Positions 32,628 through 40,000 of a DNA stretch of 40,000 nt are shown piece after piece (position 1 is the first letter of the stretch; each line of letters starts with the position of its first letter). The notes beneath the pieces were generated by a model. The model had not been told where the DNA came from and ran no database searches. It saw nothing but the letters and a program-made list of their open reading frames with translations. Source of the DNA: Symbiodinium natans (taxonomy: Eukaryota; Sar; Dinophyceae; Suessiales; Symbiodiniaceae); contig CAJNDS010002290.1 of assembly GCA_905221605.1 (NCBI GenBank), positions 157,501 through 197,500 of the forward strand, written 5' to 3'. Both the position numbers and the translations under genes were made by a program.

Positions 32628-33535
32628 ATGTCCTTCGCGCCACCTGGCAGCATCCCACCGTCCGGTGCGGGGTGATCTGTTTTATGGACCCTTAGGTCTC
32701 ATTTTGTATATATATATATATAGACATATACAGACATTTCTTTTCAGTAATATATGTATGTTTTTCTTATAAATCCTATAGAGATGTATGTATATCCCTT
32801 CTGGTTTCGCTGCTGTTGGGGGTGTACTCGGAGCTCGTCATGGGCACATAGGACATAGAAGCCACGTTTCAACTACCCAAGACTCAGATAGAAGCCTCCT
32901 CAGTCCCCCCGAATATATGCCTAGTCCCCTACTATATGAAGTAGGGTTTATATTTCTTGTACCCCCAAAAGGACACCAAAAACATACACTCACCAACTTT
33001 AAAAAGGAACCTTATATACACTCACCAATAACAGTAATAAAAAACCCTGCTTCATATGGCTCCTAAGAGTCTCCTTTTTTCTGGCTCCTAAGTCCCCGAA
33101 AATGGCTGAGTCCCTTTCTGGGCAAAGCTCCAAAGGAGAGCAGATCTAGGGTTTGGAGCTTCGGATCTAGGGTCTAGCGCCCCCAACATGCAAGACTAGC
33201 CCGAAAACCCTAAAACCCAAAAAAACCCAAAACCCCATAAAACCCTAAAACCCCAAAACCCTAAAACCCCAAAACCCTAAAACCCTAAAACCCAAAAACC
33301 CCAAAACTCTGAAACCCTAAAACCCTAAAACCCTAAAACCCTAAAACCCTAAAAACCTAAGACCCTAAGACCCTAAAACCCCAGAAACCCTAAACCCTAA
33401 ACCCTAAACACGCCCTTCACAGCGAGGCCGGCCGGCCCTATCCCGGCAAAGACACTGATGGCCGCCATCCCGCCAGCGCCCCCGAAGGCTGTTTTTGGGA
33501 TACTACTAAGAATTTTGGAGGCTCCAAAGCCCTAA
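32628..33535 (+). CDS. small Pro-rich two-exon gene
   Basis: Exon 32628-32664 (ATG 32628, MSFAPPGSIPPS) ends GTCCG|GTGCGGGG. Exon 33423-33535 (RPAGPIPAKTLMAAIPPAPP, then KAVFGILLRILEAPKP) follows CCCTTCACAG and stops at TAA 33533-33535 in the first CCCTAA of the next array. GT-AG, phases agree; 49 residues in all. The frame upstream of the ATG (EVRSVEN) is also open, so the start may be further 5'. The 758-bp intron has a TA microsatellite, an AT-rich block and a CCCTAAAA array. Function unknown. Confidence 0.5.
32706..33066 (+). other. AT-rich block with a 92-codon frame
   Basis: After a (TA)n tract (32706-32722) a frame opens at ATG 32788 (SGFAAVGGVLGARHGHIGHR ... NPASYGS) and stops at 33066. 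It is unlike the GC-rich exons nearby and has a local duplication (ATACACTCACCAA at about 32984 and 33018). It lies in the intron of the Pro-rich gene. Possible fragment of a mobile element. Confidence 0.35.
33198..33412 (-). repeat. CCCTAAAA/CCCCAAAA array
   Basis: Octamer variants with mixed CCCAAAA and CCCTAAGA units. Confidence 0.95.
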
Positions 33536-33792
33536 ACCCTAAACCCTAAACCCTAAACCCTAAACCCTAAACCCTAAACCCTAAACCCTAAACCCTAAAC
33601 CCTGAACCCTGAACCCTGAACCCTGAACCCTGAACCCTGAACCCTGAACCCTAAACCCTGAACCCTAAACCCTAAACCCTACCTAAACCCTAAACCCTAA
33701 ACCCTAAACCCTAAACCCTAAACCCTAAACCCTAAACCCTAAACCCTAAACCCTAAACCCTAAACCCTAAACCCTAAACCCTAAACCCTAAA
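33532..33792 (-). repeat. CCCTAAA array with CCCTGAA block
   Basis: About 37 units; CCCTGAA forms a block at 33600-33660. Confidence 0.98.
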
Positions 33793-33861
33793 TTGTAATT
33801 GGAGCCCTGATTTTGTTTAAGGTGCGTTCCTTATATAGGCGGTTTCGGAGTCTCTGAACCT

Positions 33862-34325
33862 ACTGGCTCTTGGTAGGGAATGAGGGAAGATATGGTGGTT
33901 TCCGAAATTGGGATGCCTTATTCGGGGTCCTGATTATAAGGGAATCCTGCGATTTCGGGGGGTCTATTTTAGGGTCCCCTATTTTCGTAAACCTCATATT
34001 TACCCTTTACGGGGTTTTAGGGCCCTCCATTCGCTACGAAGAGCCAGGAGGAAGAGGCTTGATAATTCCCAATAGCCTGTGGACTCTGAGGGTAGCAATA
34101 TGGCCCCTTAACTCCTTTGCAGGGTTCTGATGTATGGGCCCTTAACTTGGGTAGGGTATAGAAGGGGCATGAAAGGGGTCCCCTGTTAAGGGCCCATACC
34201 AAGGGACCATGAAACTACCCTGGGTTTAGGGTTTAGGGTTTAGGGTTTAGGGTTTCGGGTTTCGGGTTTCGGGTTTCGGTTTTACTAAGGGCCCATACTA
34301 AGGGACCATGAAACGACCCTTAGAG
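33862..34325. mobile_element. dispersed-element cluster with 15-bp palindrome arms
   Basis: GTATGGGCCCTTAAC (34132-34146) and GTTAAGGGCCCATAC (34185-34199) are perfect reverse complements. GGGCCCATAC.AAGGGACCAT occurs twice (34191 and 34298). TGGTAGGGAATGAGGGAA at 33870 matches the 25870 palindrome. It seems to be relics of the same MITE-like family, split by a TTTAGGG/TTTCGGG array (34222-34280). Confidence 0.75.
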
Positions 34326-34681
34326 AACAGCAAGGAATCTGCCGCCTCGCAGATTGTTTTTCGGGAGTCAAGTCATGTGCCGAACAGGCATGGACAAACG
34401 ACGGCTACTTGGCTGGGAAGGAGTGGGGTTTAGGGTTTAGAGCGTTTAGAGCCTTTAGAGCGTTTAGAGCGTTTAGAGCGCTTAGAGCGTTTAGAGGGTG
34501 GTCTATAGAGGGTTTGGAGGGCTTAGAGGGTTTTTGCGGGTTTAGTTTGGATCACGTGGGATGCTCTCACGACCTGAGAAGCAAGCTTCAGGTTCGCGCT
34601 GTCTACCAAGTAGCTGATGAGCTCTGGCTAGACAGGCCAGAAATTTCGATTGGGGGATTGAGAGCGAGGCCTAAACCTTAA
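34326..34681 (+). CDS. two-exon gene with in-frame 9-bp repeat, 5' end uncertain
   Basis: Exon 34326-34427 (ENSKESAASQIVFRESSHVP-type frame, then NRHGQTTATWLGRSG) ends GTGGG|GTTTAGGG. Exon 34546-34681 (DHVGCSHDLRSKLQVRAVYQ, VADELWLDRPEISIGGLRAR, PKP, TAA) follows GCGGGTTTAG. The phases of the two do not match as drawn. A continuous frame from 34409 to 34681 passes through a TTTAGAGCG nonamer array (Phe-Arg-Ala repeats) into the second exon, so the array may be translated. No family recognised. Confidence 0.45.
34435..34500 (+). repeat. TTTAGAGCG nonamer array
   Basis: Seven units, in frame with the C-terminal exon of the gene here. Confidence 0.95.
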
Positions 34682-34749
34682 AACTTAGACCCTAGACCCT
34701 AGACCCTAAACCCTAAACCCTAAGCCCTAAACGAAGCCATGAATGAATG

Positions 34750-34820
34750 AAGTGCTTGCTCACCAAGGCTGGCGCTTTACACAATCTACGGCACCACCGA
34801 AAGTATGGATGCTTCGGCAG
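34750..34820 (+). other. possible terminal exon
   Basis: After TCACCAAG the frame reads LALYTIYGTTESMDASAAP and stops at the first CCCTAA of the array. A second frame (LLTKAGALHNLRHHRKYGCF) is also open. Confidence 0.3.
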
Positions 34821-34821
34821 C

Positions 34822-35343
34822 ACCCTAAAACCCTAAAACCCTAAAACCCTAAAACCCTAAAACCCTAAAACCCTAAAACCCTAAAACCCTAAAACCCTAA
34901 AACCCTAAAACCCTAAAACCCTAAAACCCTAAAACCCTAAAACCCTAAAAACCTAAAACCCTAAAACCCTAAAACCCTAAAACCCTAAAACCCTAAAACC
35001 CTAAAACCCTAAAAAACCCTAAAACCCTAAAACCCTAAAACCCTAAAACCCCCCTTAAAAACCCTTAAAACCCTAAAACCCCTAAAACCCTAAAACCCTA
35101 AAACCCTAAAACCCTAAAACCCTAAAACCCTAAAAACCCTAAAACCCTAAAACCCTAAAACCCTAAAACCCTAAAACCCTAAAACCCTAAAACCCTAAAA
35201 CCCTAAAACCCTAAAACCCTAAAACCCTAAAACCCTAAAACCCTAAAACCCTAAAACCCTAAAACCCTAAACCCTTAAGCCCTTAAGCCCTTAAGCCCTA
35301 AGCCCTAAGCCCTAAGCCCTAAACCCTAAACCCTAAACCCTAA
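34822..35343 (-). repeat. long CCCTAAAA octamer array
   Basis: About 55 CCCTAAAA units with rare variants, then CCCTTAAG and CCCTAAG/CCCTAAA. One of the longest arrays in the window (over 500 bp). Confidence 0.98.
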
Positions 35344-35656
35344 ACCCGGGGTTGTGTGGGGAGGTCGCTCTACGCGTAGCAGGATGTAACCCTCGCGTGG
35401 CTTCAGCCCTAAACTAAACCCATAACTCAGGACCCCAAACCCTATAAGCCTTATCCAGCTTTACGCTAAAACTGCGTTGGTTTGAATATCGCCACTTGCA
35501 GAGTTTTGGGGCCCGGGTTTGGAGTTTTTTGGGCTTTGGGTTTAGGGTTTGGGGTTCGGGGTTTAGGGTTCACAGCCCCCCTCCCACTGCCTCTCTTTTC
35601 TGTTGTTAAGCAGCAGGTCCTTCCGGCCCCAATCTCGGTTTAGGGTGGACCGAAGC

Positions 35657-36648
35657 ATGTCCCAACCAAATAGCCTTCAAATTCCCCAAAAGGTTTGGGG
35701 TTTGGGGTTTAGGGTTTAGGGTTTAGGGTTTAGGGTCTGACTTGGGATGATTCCGAAGCTCTGAAAAGCCCTCAACACCCTTAAAGCCCTTCAAGCCATA
35801 TTGAAGCCCCTCAAAACCCTAAACCCTAAACCCCAAACCCCAAGCCCCAAACCCCAAACCCCCAAACCCCAAAACCCCAAAACCCCAAACCCCCAAACCC
35901 CAAAACCCCAAAACCCCAAACCCCCAGCCCCCAAACCCCAAAACCCCCAAACCCCCAAACCCCCAAACCCCCAAACCCCCAAACCCAAACCCCCCCAAAC
36001 CCCAACCCCAACCCCCAAAACCCCCCAAACCCCCAAACCCCCAAACCCCCCAAACCCCCAAACCCCCCAAAAACCCCAAACCCCCAAACCCCCAACCCCC
36101 AAACCCCCAACCCCCAAACCCCCAAAACCCCCAAACCCCCAAACCCCAAACCCCAAAAACCCCAAACCCCAAACCCCAAACCCCAAACCCCCAAACCCCA
36201 AACCCCCAACCCCCAAACCCCCAAACCCCCAAACCCCCAAACCCCAAACCAACCCCAAAACCCCAGAACCCCCAAACCCAAACACCAAACACCCAAACCC
36301 CAAACCCCAAACCCCCAACCCCAAACCCCAAAACCCCAAAACCCCAAAAACCCCAAACCCCAACCCCAAAACCCCAAACCCCCCAAAACCCAAAACCCAA
36401 ACCCCAAACCCAAAACCCCAAAACCCCAAAACCCCAAAACCCCAAAACCCCAAAACCCCAAAACCCCAAAACCCCAAAACCCCAAAACCCCAAAACCCCT
36501 AAACCCTAAACCCCAAACCCCTAAACCCCAAACCTGAAGCCTCGGGCCTCCGCAGATGTGCTGCGCAAAGCTCAGGACTCTCAGCGCTCCCGCCGTGCGG
36601 ATACCGCTCTTCAGCGGGGGCAACGCGGCCCCGCTGCCGAAGCACTGA
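35657..36648 (+). CDS. small two-exon gene with CCCCAAA-array intron
   Basis: Exon 35657-35692 (ATG 35657, [12 protein letters not shown], donor AAAAG|GTTTGGGG) and exon 36556-36648 ([20 protein letters not shown], then [10 protein letters not shown] and TGA 36646-36648) join in phase 0 across an 863-bp GT-AG intron. The total is 42 residues. The intron holds the 700-bp CCCCAAA tract. A 24-bp island with a strong pyrimidine tract before it (about 35615-35638, QVLPAPIS) may be an upstream exon. A second frame in the last exon ([20 protein letters not shown]) is open too and also looks coding, so the reading is tentative. Confidence 0.4.
35816..36532 (-). repeat. CCCCAAA/CCCCCAAA/CCCCAAAA tract
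   Basis: About 95 units of C4-5 A3-4 with irregular length, no T or G over most of 700 bp. The - strand carries runs of four to six G at every unit and should form many G-quadruplexes. Long Pro/Lys or Gly/Phe frames here are by-products. Confidence 0.98.
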
Positions 36649-36706
36649 AGCAGCGCCTTGGGTGCATCCTTACACTTGTTTACTACGGGCTTCAGGTTGC
36701 CTGGCG

Positions 36707-36775
36707 GGCTTAGGGTTTAGGGTTTAGGGCTTAGGGCTTGGGGCTTAGGGCTTAGGGCTTAGGGCTTGGGGATTG
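36707..36775 (+). repeat. TTTAGGG/CTTAGGG array
   Basis: Two TTTAGGG then about seven GCTTAGGG/GCTTGGGG units. Confidence 0.94.
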
Positions 36776-36911
36776 TCCAAGGGTGGGTAGGTAAAACCTG
36801 AAAATTCCCCAGGACTCCCTAAAGCTTACATAATTAACCCTAATCCGCCCCTAAACGCAAACCCCCAAAGCCCCTAGAATTCTCTTGTGAAGTTTTCGGA
36901 ATTTAGGGTCT

Positions 36912-37202
36912 GTGCCGGTCATCTGTCGCAGCCCCTGTCTATTAAGAATCCCACGCCACCTCATGGTTGATGTTTCAGGGTTTCGGGTTTATACAGGGTT
37001 CCCGAGACCCTGTCTCCTTCCCGCATCAACCGAGTCCTTTTCCCCAAGACCTCTGGTACTTGCAGACATGCTGCCACTCGTTTCTGTCGCCTTCGCCCCC
37101 AAGATTGTGCCCGGTGACTCAGGTGCACAAGTGGGCAAATGTACCTCATCTTACGTAGAGACAAGAGGTCTCTACTGCGAAACCTGCCAACAGCAGTACT
37201 AG
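36912..37202 (+). CDS. open frame of about 96 codons, unknown product
   Basis: A + frame reads PVICRSPCLLRIPRHLMVDV ... ADMLPLVSVAFAPKIVPGDS and VETRGLYCETCQQQY, stopping at TAG 37200-37202. It passes through only two telomere-like units. A CxxC sits near the end. Starts possible at GTG 36912, ATG 36963 or an upstream splice. The - strand is open over 36961-37284 as well (CLQVPEVLGKRTRLMREGDR), so strand is not certain. Confidence 0.35.
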   Translation: MPVICRSPCLLRIPRHLMVDVSGFRVYTGFPRPCLLPASTESFSPRPLVLADMLPLVSVAFAPKIVPGDSGAQVGKCTSSYVETRGLYCETCQQQY

Positions 37203-37504
37203 CACCAAAATGTGCGCGCCTGGTCAAGTCATGGGCCTTTCCATTCCATAGTCTTCTTAAGCAGGATGTTTGTGTGTACAACATAGATATTTATTTTATG
37301 TTTATATATTACTATTACAAATTATATACACAGACTTTGTTTGTACCAGAGCCCATGGGGATGTGGAGTGATTTTATATTGGGGTGTCTAGCGGCGATAG
37401 CAGTGGCAGAGTCATGTTGCAGCTTTGTTTGTGGGGCTTCTTCGAGGCGAACCAGATCCCCCACCTCAGGCTTAGGCTTAGGGTTCTTGGGTTTTGTGGT
37501 TTAG
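37139..37504 (+). other. overlapping open frame, uncertain
   Basis: A second + frame (GMWSDFILGCLAAIAVAESC, then CGASSRRTRSPTSG) runs to 37504 through an AT-rich middle (37280-37335). Probably a chance frame, or a short exon around 37355-37450. Confidence 0.25.
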
Positions 37505-37759
37505 TGCTTAGCTGAGGGGGTTGTACATGGGTTCAGTGGCCGGGGCTATGACAACTTTCAACTTTGGGAATCACCACCTTACATGAGGCACGTAGGGCTG
37601 CTGTGCTGTTCTTTGTGATGGTATATCGGCTTCGTTATAAATCTTGGCGGGTGTACATACTGGGTGTCCGTTCATACCCAGACTGCACTGGAAAGGCGCA
37701 CGCTGCACGCACAGGCCGACACAACGGCACAGCCCAGCAACAAGTCGTATCACGCGTTT

Positions 37760-37825
37760 CCGTTAGATGGCATTGTTGCATTGCATCGTATTGCATGACA
37801 TCGTATTGCATTGCATCGCCAAGCA
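37760..37825. repeat. GCATTGCATCGTATT short tandem repeat
   Basis: TTGCATCGTATTGCATGACATCGTATTGCATTGCATCG: about 3 imperfect copies of an 18-20-bp unit. Confidence 0.85.
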
Positions 37826-37978
37826 GTTCCCCAATCTACATGGTACACGGCGTGTAGACTCCCGTGCTGGTTGAAAGACATTCCCGGAAACAGCGCAGAG
37901 GCAGTTTACATCGGTATTTGCAGTGGATTCGCTGTTTCCTAAGAACAATGCAAAAATAGGGCAAAACACGTGGGGAAT

Positions 37979-38212
37979 ATGTGTACCTGTACGGCCGATG
38001 ACTTATGTTTGAGTTTGCGTTTGGGTAACGGGCTCTGGTTTCAACATGGTTTAGGATTGCGGATTTTGAAGTTCAGGGTCAACAATTGCGTTGAGGGCTT
38101 GGTTGTACTTCTGTGGGACCTCGACTCATTTTCAGCACAGCCGGGCGAACTTCAGGGCGAACTGCCTCAAGAAATCCTGGGGGCTCTTGGTGCTCAGTTT
38201 TTCGGAACATGA
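37979..38212 (+). CDS. open frame of 77 codons, unknown product
   Basis: ATG 37979 reads MCTCTADDLCLSLRLGNGLW ... VEGLVVLLWDLDSFSAQPGE, LQGELPQEILGALGAQFFGT and stops at TGA 38210-38212, just before a CCCTAAA array. No telomeric units inside. The C-terminal half looks like genuine coding sequence. It may be a single-exon gene or a last exon. Confidence 0.45.
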   Translation: MCTCTADDLCLSLRLGNGLWFQHGLGLRILKFRVNNCVEGLVVLLWDLDSFSAQPGELQGELPQEILGALGAQFFGT

Positions 38213-38218
38213 GCTGTC

Positions 38219-38282
38219 CAAACCCTAAACCCTAAACCCTAAACCCTAAACCCTAAGCCCTAAGCCCTAAACCCTAAACCCT
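38219..38282 (-). repeat. CCCTAAA array
   Basis: Nine units, two CCCTAAG. Confidence 0.96.
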
Positions 38283-38312
38283 TCGTGGAAGGTGGCCGGT
38301 ATAAACACTTTC

Positions 38313-38379
38313 AGAGATCTCCAGTCTCCGGGATCTGCCACTCACGTGCATCCCCGCCACAAGGGATGCTCTGGCCCGG
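38313..38379 (+). other. exon-like island ending at array donor
   Basis: After ACACTTTCAG one frame reads ISSLRDLPLTCIPATRDALA and ends CCCG|GTTTAGGG. Another frame is also open. Confidence 0.3.
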
Positions 38380-38494
38380 TTTAGGGTCTAGGGTTTAGGG
38401 TTTAGGGTTTAGGGTTTAGGGTTTAGGGTTTAGGGTTTAGGGTTTAGGGTTTAGGGTTTAGGGTTTAGGGTTTAGGGTTTAGGGTTTAGGGTTT
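38378..38494 (+). repeat. TTTAGGG array
   Basis: Sixteen near-perfect units. Confidence 0.98.
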
Positions 38495-38523
38495 GGTAAC
38501 ACAAACGTAGTCATCGTGCAAGC

Positions 38524-38919
38524 GTGAGTGCTCTGGCCATTCGCACGCATTGGCAACACGTAGTCACGCTCGAAAACCCCAAAAATGCAGATGGACCCTC
38601 GGGCGTCTGCGCGCCGCGTTCCATGTACATCCCACGCCTCAACTTGCATGGTCTCCCAAGTTCTTTTTCTGTTAGCTTCACGCTGGTCAGGAGAATTTCA
38701 GCGGGTACTGGGCGGACAACTACTGGTCAGATGCTGGGCGCCCATTCTGAGCGGACGGCGGGTCTCAGTGATCTCTGCTTTAGCTGGACATGTACTTACC
38801 AACTCGAATTTCGTAGTTTTGTCATCAATGAGCCCAGTATGAGTAGGACAGAAGCTGGTGTTGGTGGTGTTCAGACTCCAGGGGATCGTTTGGCCCGTTG
38901 CCTCGTGACCAGAAGTTGA
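38524..38919 (+). CDS. longest array-free open frame (about 131 codons), unknown product
   Basis: A + frame reads SALAIRTHWQHVVTLENPKN, SMYIPRLNLHGLPSSFSVSF, TLVRRISAGTGRTTTGQMLG and SVINEP-like residues to RLARCLVTRS, stopping at TGA 38917-38919. An overlapping + frame (38585-38842, MQMDPRASARRVPCTSHAST) is also open, which weakens the claim. No arrays lie inside. There is no recognised domain; the first ATG in the long frame is at 38623. Confidence 0.35.
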   Translation: MSALAIRTHWQHVVTLENPKNADGPSGVCAPRSMYIPRLNLHGLPSSFSVSFTLVRRISAGTGRTTTGQMLGAHSERTAGLSDLCFSWTCTYQLEFRSFVINEPSMSRTEAGVGGVQTPGDRLARCLVTRS

Positions 38920-39011
38920 TGTGCTGCTTCACTGCTCAGAATGAAATCAGCGGCGCAGTCGGAAGACTAGACTCAAAATCATACCGATGAGCCAAGGGGG
39001 CTGAATCCCCT

Positions 39012-39060
39012 AGGGTTTTAGGGTTTAGGGCCTAGGGTTTAGGGTTTATAGGTTTAGGGA
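39012..39060 (+). repeat. TTTAGGG array, degenerate
   Basis: Six variant units. Confidence 0.9.
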
Positions 39061-39102
39061 CCCGAAACGCTAAAACCTAAGCCCGAAATCCTAAATTGCA
39101 AG

Positions 39103-39250
39103 CACTAGAGACCGCTCTGACAGATGGTGCCACACTCCCTGGCCTCTTGCTTCGGAGGCTACCCAAGCTTGAGCTCTGTTTGGCTTCAGAGTTTCCGGCT
39201 TCTGGGCGAGCGATGACGGGCTTGACATGTATGGATCTAGATCTTCCCTG
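39103..39250 (+). other. strong exon before a GAA microsatellite
   Basis: After AATTGCAAG the frame reads LETALTDGATLPGLLLRRLP, KLELCLASEFPASGRAMTGL and TCMDLDLP, ending CTTCCCT|GTGAGGTC, a good donor. It is about 48 codons with coding-like composition. Product unknown; downstream exons are not found before the window ends. Confidence 0.5.
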
Positions 39251-39332
39251 TGAGGTCACAAAAAAACAGGGAACCGGCCCGTGCTTGCACGGCAGATGTC
39301 CGGGTCCTCACATTCGCAAAGTCAAGTTGGTG

Positions 39333-39543
39333 TGTATGAGAGAGAGAGAGAGAGCGCACGTCAAGTGCGAGGAGGTTCGTCGTTCAAGCCCGAACGAAAG
39401 AGAGAGAAGAAGAAGAAGAAGAAGAAGAAGAAGAAGAAGAAGAAGAAGAAGAAGAAGAAGAAGAAGAAGAAGAAGAAGAAGAAGAAGAAGAAGAAGAAGA
39501 AGAAGAAGAAGAAGAAGAAGAAGAAGAAGAAGAAGAAGAGAGA
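39333..39543. repeat. GA and GAA microsatellites
   Basis: (GA)n at 39338-39354 and about 46 perfect GAA/AGA triplets at 39405-39538, in the intron after exon 39103-39250. Poly-Arg, -Lys, -Leu, -Phe and -Ser frames are by-products. A GAA tract of this length can form triplex DNA. Confidence 0.98.
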
Positions 39544-39589
39544 GCAAGAGAGAAAGACAGACGCAGAGAAAGCCAGAACAACAGTCGGC

Positions 39590-40000
39590 TCTGCCCACAG
39601 GCTCTTCAAGCAACCCTCTTGCTAGAAATCAGTCTAAATCCATCTGAAGATGTCGCTTCTTCATGGTGGTACGCAGCATCGTAGTTCTCTGGTTATCAGC
39701 TACATCTCGTCGTGTGCCCGTACTTTTTACAACCTTTCTCATACGCAATCGGGGCGCCGACTGTGCAGGCGAAAGAAGGCTTGCCACATAAATCCCGGAG
39801 TTAGAGAACCATGTAAGGACCAGACCCGTGTGAAAGCAAACTGAGTCCACATCCTCAAACGAGCCAACCACTGCGAATCCATCCGATAAGGTTTCGAACT
39901 CCAAAGAACCTAAACCCTTAAAGCCCGTAAAGCCCTTTCCACCCGAGAAACCTAAAAAGCCCTCAAGCCCAAACACCCTGGAATCCTAAACCCTAAACCC
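39590..40000. other. end region, coding unresolved
   Basis: A + frame from ATG 39650 (MSLLHGGTQHRSSLVISYIS, 64 codons) and a - frame (39629-39976, containing LEFETLSDGFAVVGSFEDVD) overlap; neither is decisive. CCCTAAA relics begin again at about 39908 and continue off the right edge. Confidence 0.4.

Noticed and set aside
35791-36623. Long Gly/Phe or Pro/Lys proteins on both strands
   Set aside because: Translations of the CCCCAAA tract; every frame is open because the tract lacks stop triplets.
39308-39647. Poly-Arg, -Lys, -Leu, -Phe and -Ser frames
   Set aside because: GAA-repeat translations. Only the upstream part of one frame (39103-39250) looks like a real exon.
1-40000. CRISPR array or other prokaryotic interspersed repeat
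   Set aside because: Repeat blocks vary in length and orientation, spacers are coding-like and of irregular size, and no cas-like gene is present.
1-40000. Ciliate germline DNA with eliminated sequences and pointer repeats
   Set aside because: Short direct repeats at segment ends do resemble pointers, but TTTAGGG is not a ciliate telomere unit, GT-AG/GC-AG ends fit most joins, and the RCC1-like repeat protein is of dinoflagellate style. Transcript and macronuclear data would settle it.
1-40000. Dinoflagellate spliced-leader relics marking retrogenes
   Set aside because: I looked for the conserved leader motif (CCATTTTGGCTCAAG) on both strands and saw no convincing copy.
1-40000. tRNA, 5S or other rRNA genes
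   Set aside because: No cloverleaf, box A/B pair or rRNA core motif was seen by eye; a covariance-model scan was not possible here.

Overview
The window looks like nuclear DNA of a dinoflagellate, most probably a Symbiodiniaceae-like or related photosynthetic species. Four things point there: TTTAGGG/CCCTAAA repeats throughout; a ubiquitin-like plus RCC1-like repeat protein of the 'AFAAxLxDGSVVxWG' type that is abundant in those genomes; short exons with GT-AG, GC-AG and apparently non-canonical introns; and direct repeats at intron ends. No bacterial, plastid, rRNA or tRNA features were seen. This assignment is inferred from sequence style, not from a database match.

Layout. From base 1 to 40000 the sequence alternates between telomere-type arrays (roughly 80 blocks of 30-700 bp, in both orientations and with many unit variants) and unique islands of about 60-250 bp. 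It is therefore interstitial, not a chromosome end. Many islands read as short exons: an open frame with an AG before it and a GT (or GC) after it, and in several series the codon phases agree from island to island. The best models, all on the + strand, are: gene A (728-2745), gene B (5385-6940), a CCCH zinc-finger gene (7171-7954 and perhaps beyond), the ubiquitin-like/RCC1-like gene (11405-13963, 5 exons, 489 codons), a small Cys-rich gene (14011-14683), genes at 16275-16716 and 16863-17381, a coiled-coil gene (about 23334-28807), and short genes at 29946-30233, 31293-32531, 32628-33535, 34326-34681 and 35657-36648. The last 3.5 kb (36.9-39.6 kb) has longer open frames and fewer arrays. A few islands read better on the - strand.

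How the parts relate. The arrays sit almost entirely where introns would be. TTTAGGG arrays in + orientation often supply the donor (G|GTTTAGGG) or acceptor (TTTAG|GG). CCCTAAA arrays contain neither site and usually lie just upstream of an acceptor. In two places an array is bracketed by a perfect direct repeat (GATTGAA 884/960; GAGATGGCC 16871/16987), and removing the array plus one repeat copy restores a continuous reading frame. A third array (405-557) lies inside an element whose terminal inverted repeats match those of an intron in the RCC1-like gene. Together these suggest intron gain by insertion of telomere-repeat-bearing, introner-like elements. This is the main result of the window; the splicing is inferred from sequence and needs transcript evidence.

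Other content: three MITE-like palindromes (19043-19186, 25803-26020, 34132-34199), dispersed 110-bp repeats, a complex GC-rich satellite (26866-27800), a GGCTGGAGAGG minisatellite, long trinucleotide tracts, and a 700-bp CCCCAAA tract with strong G-quadruplex potential on the - strand.
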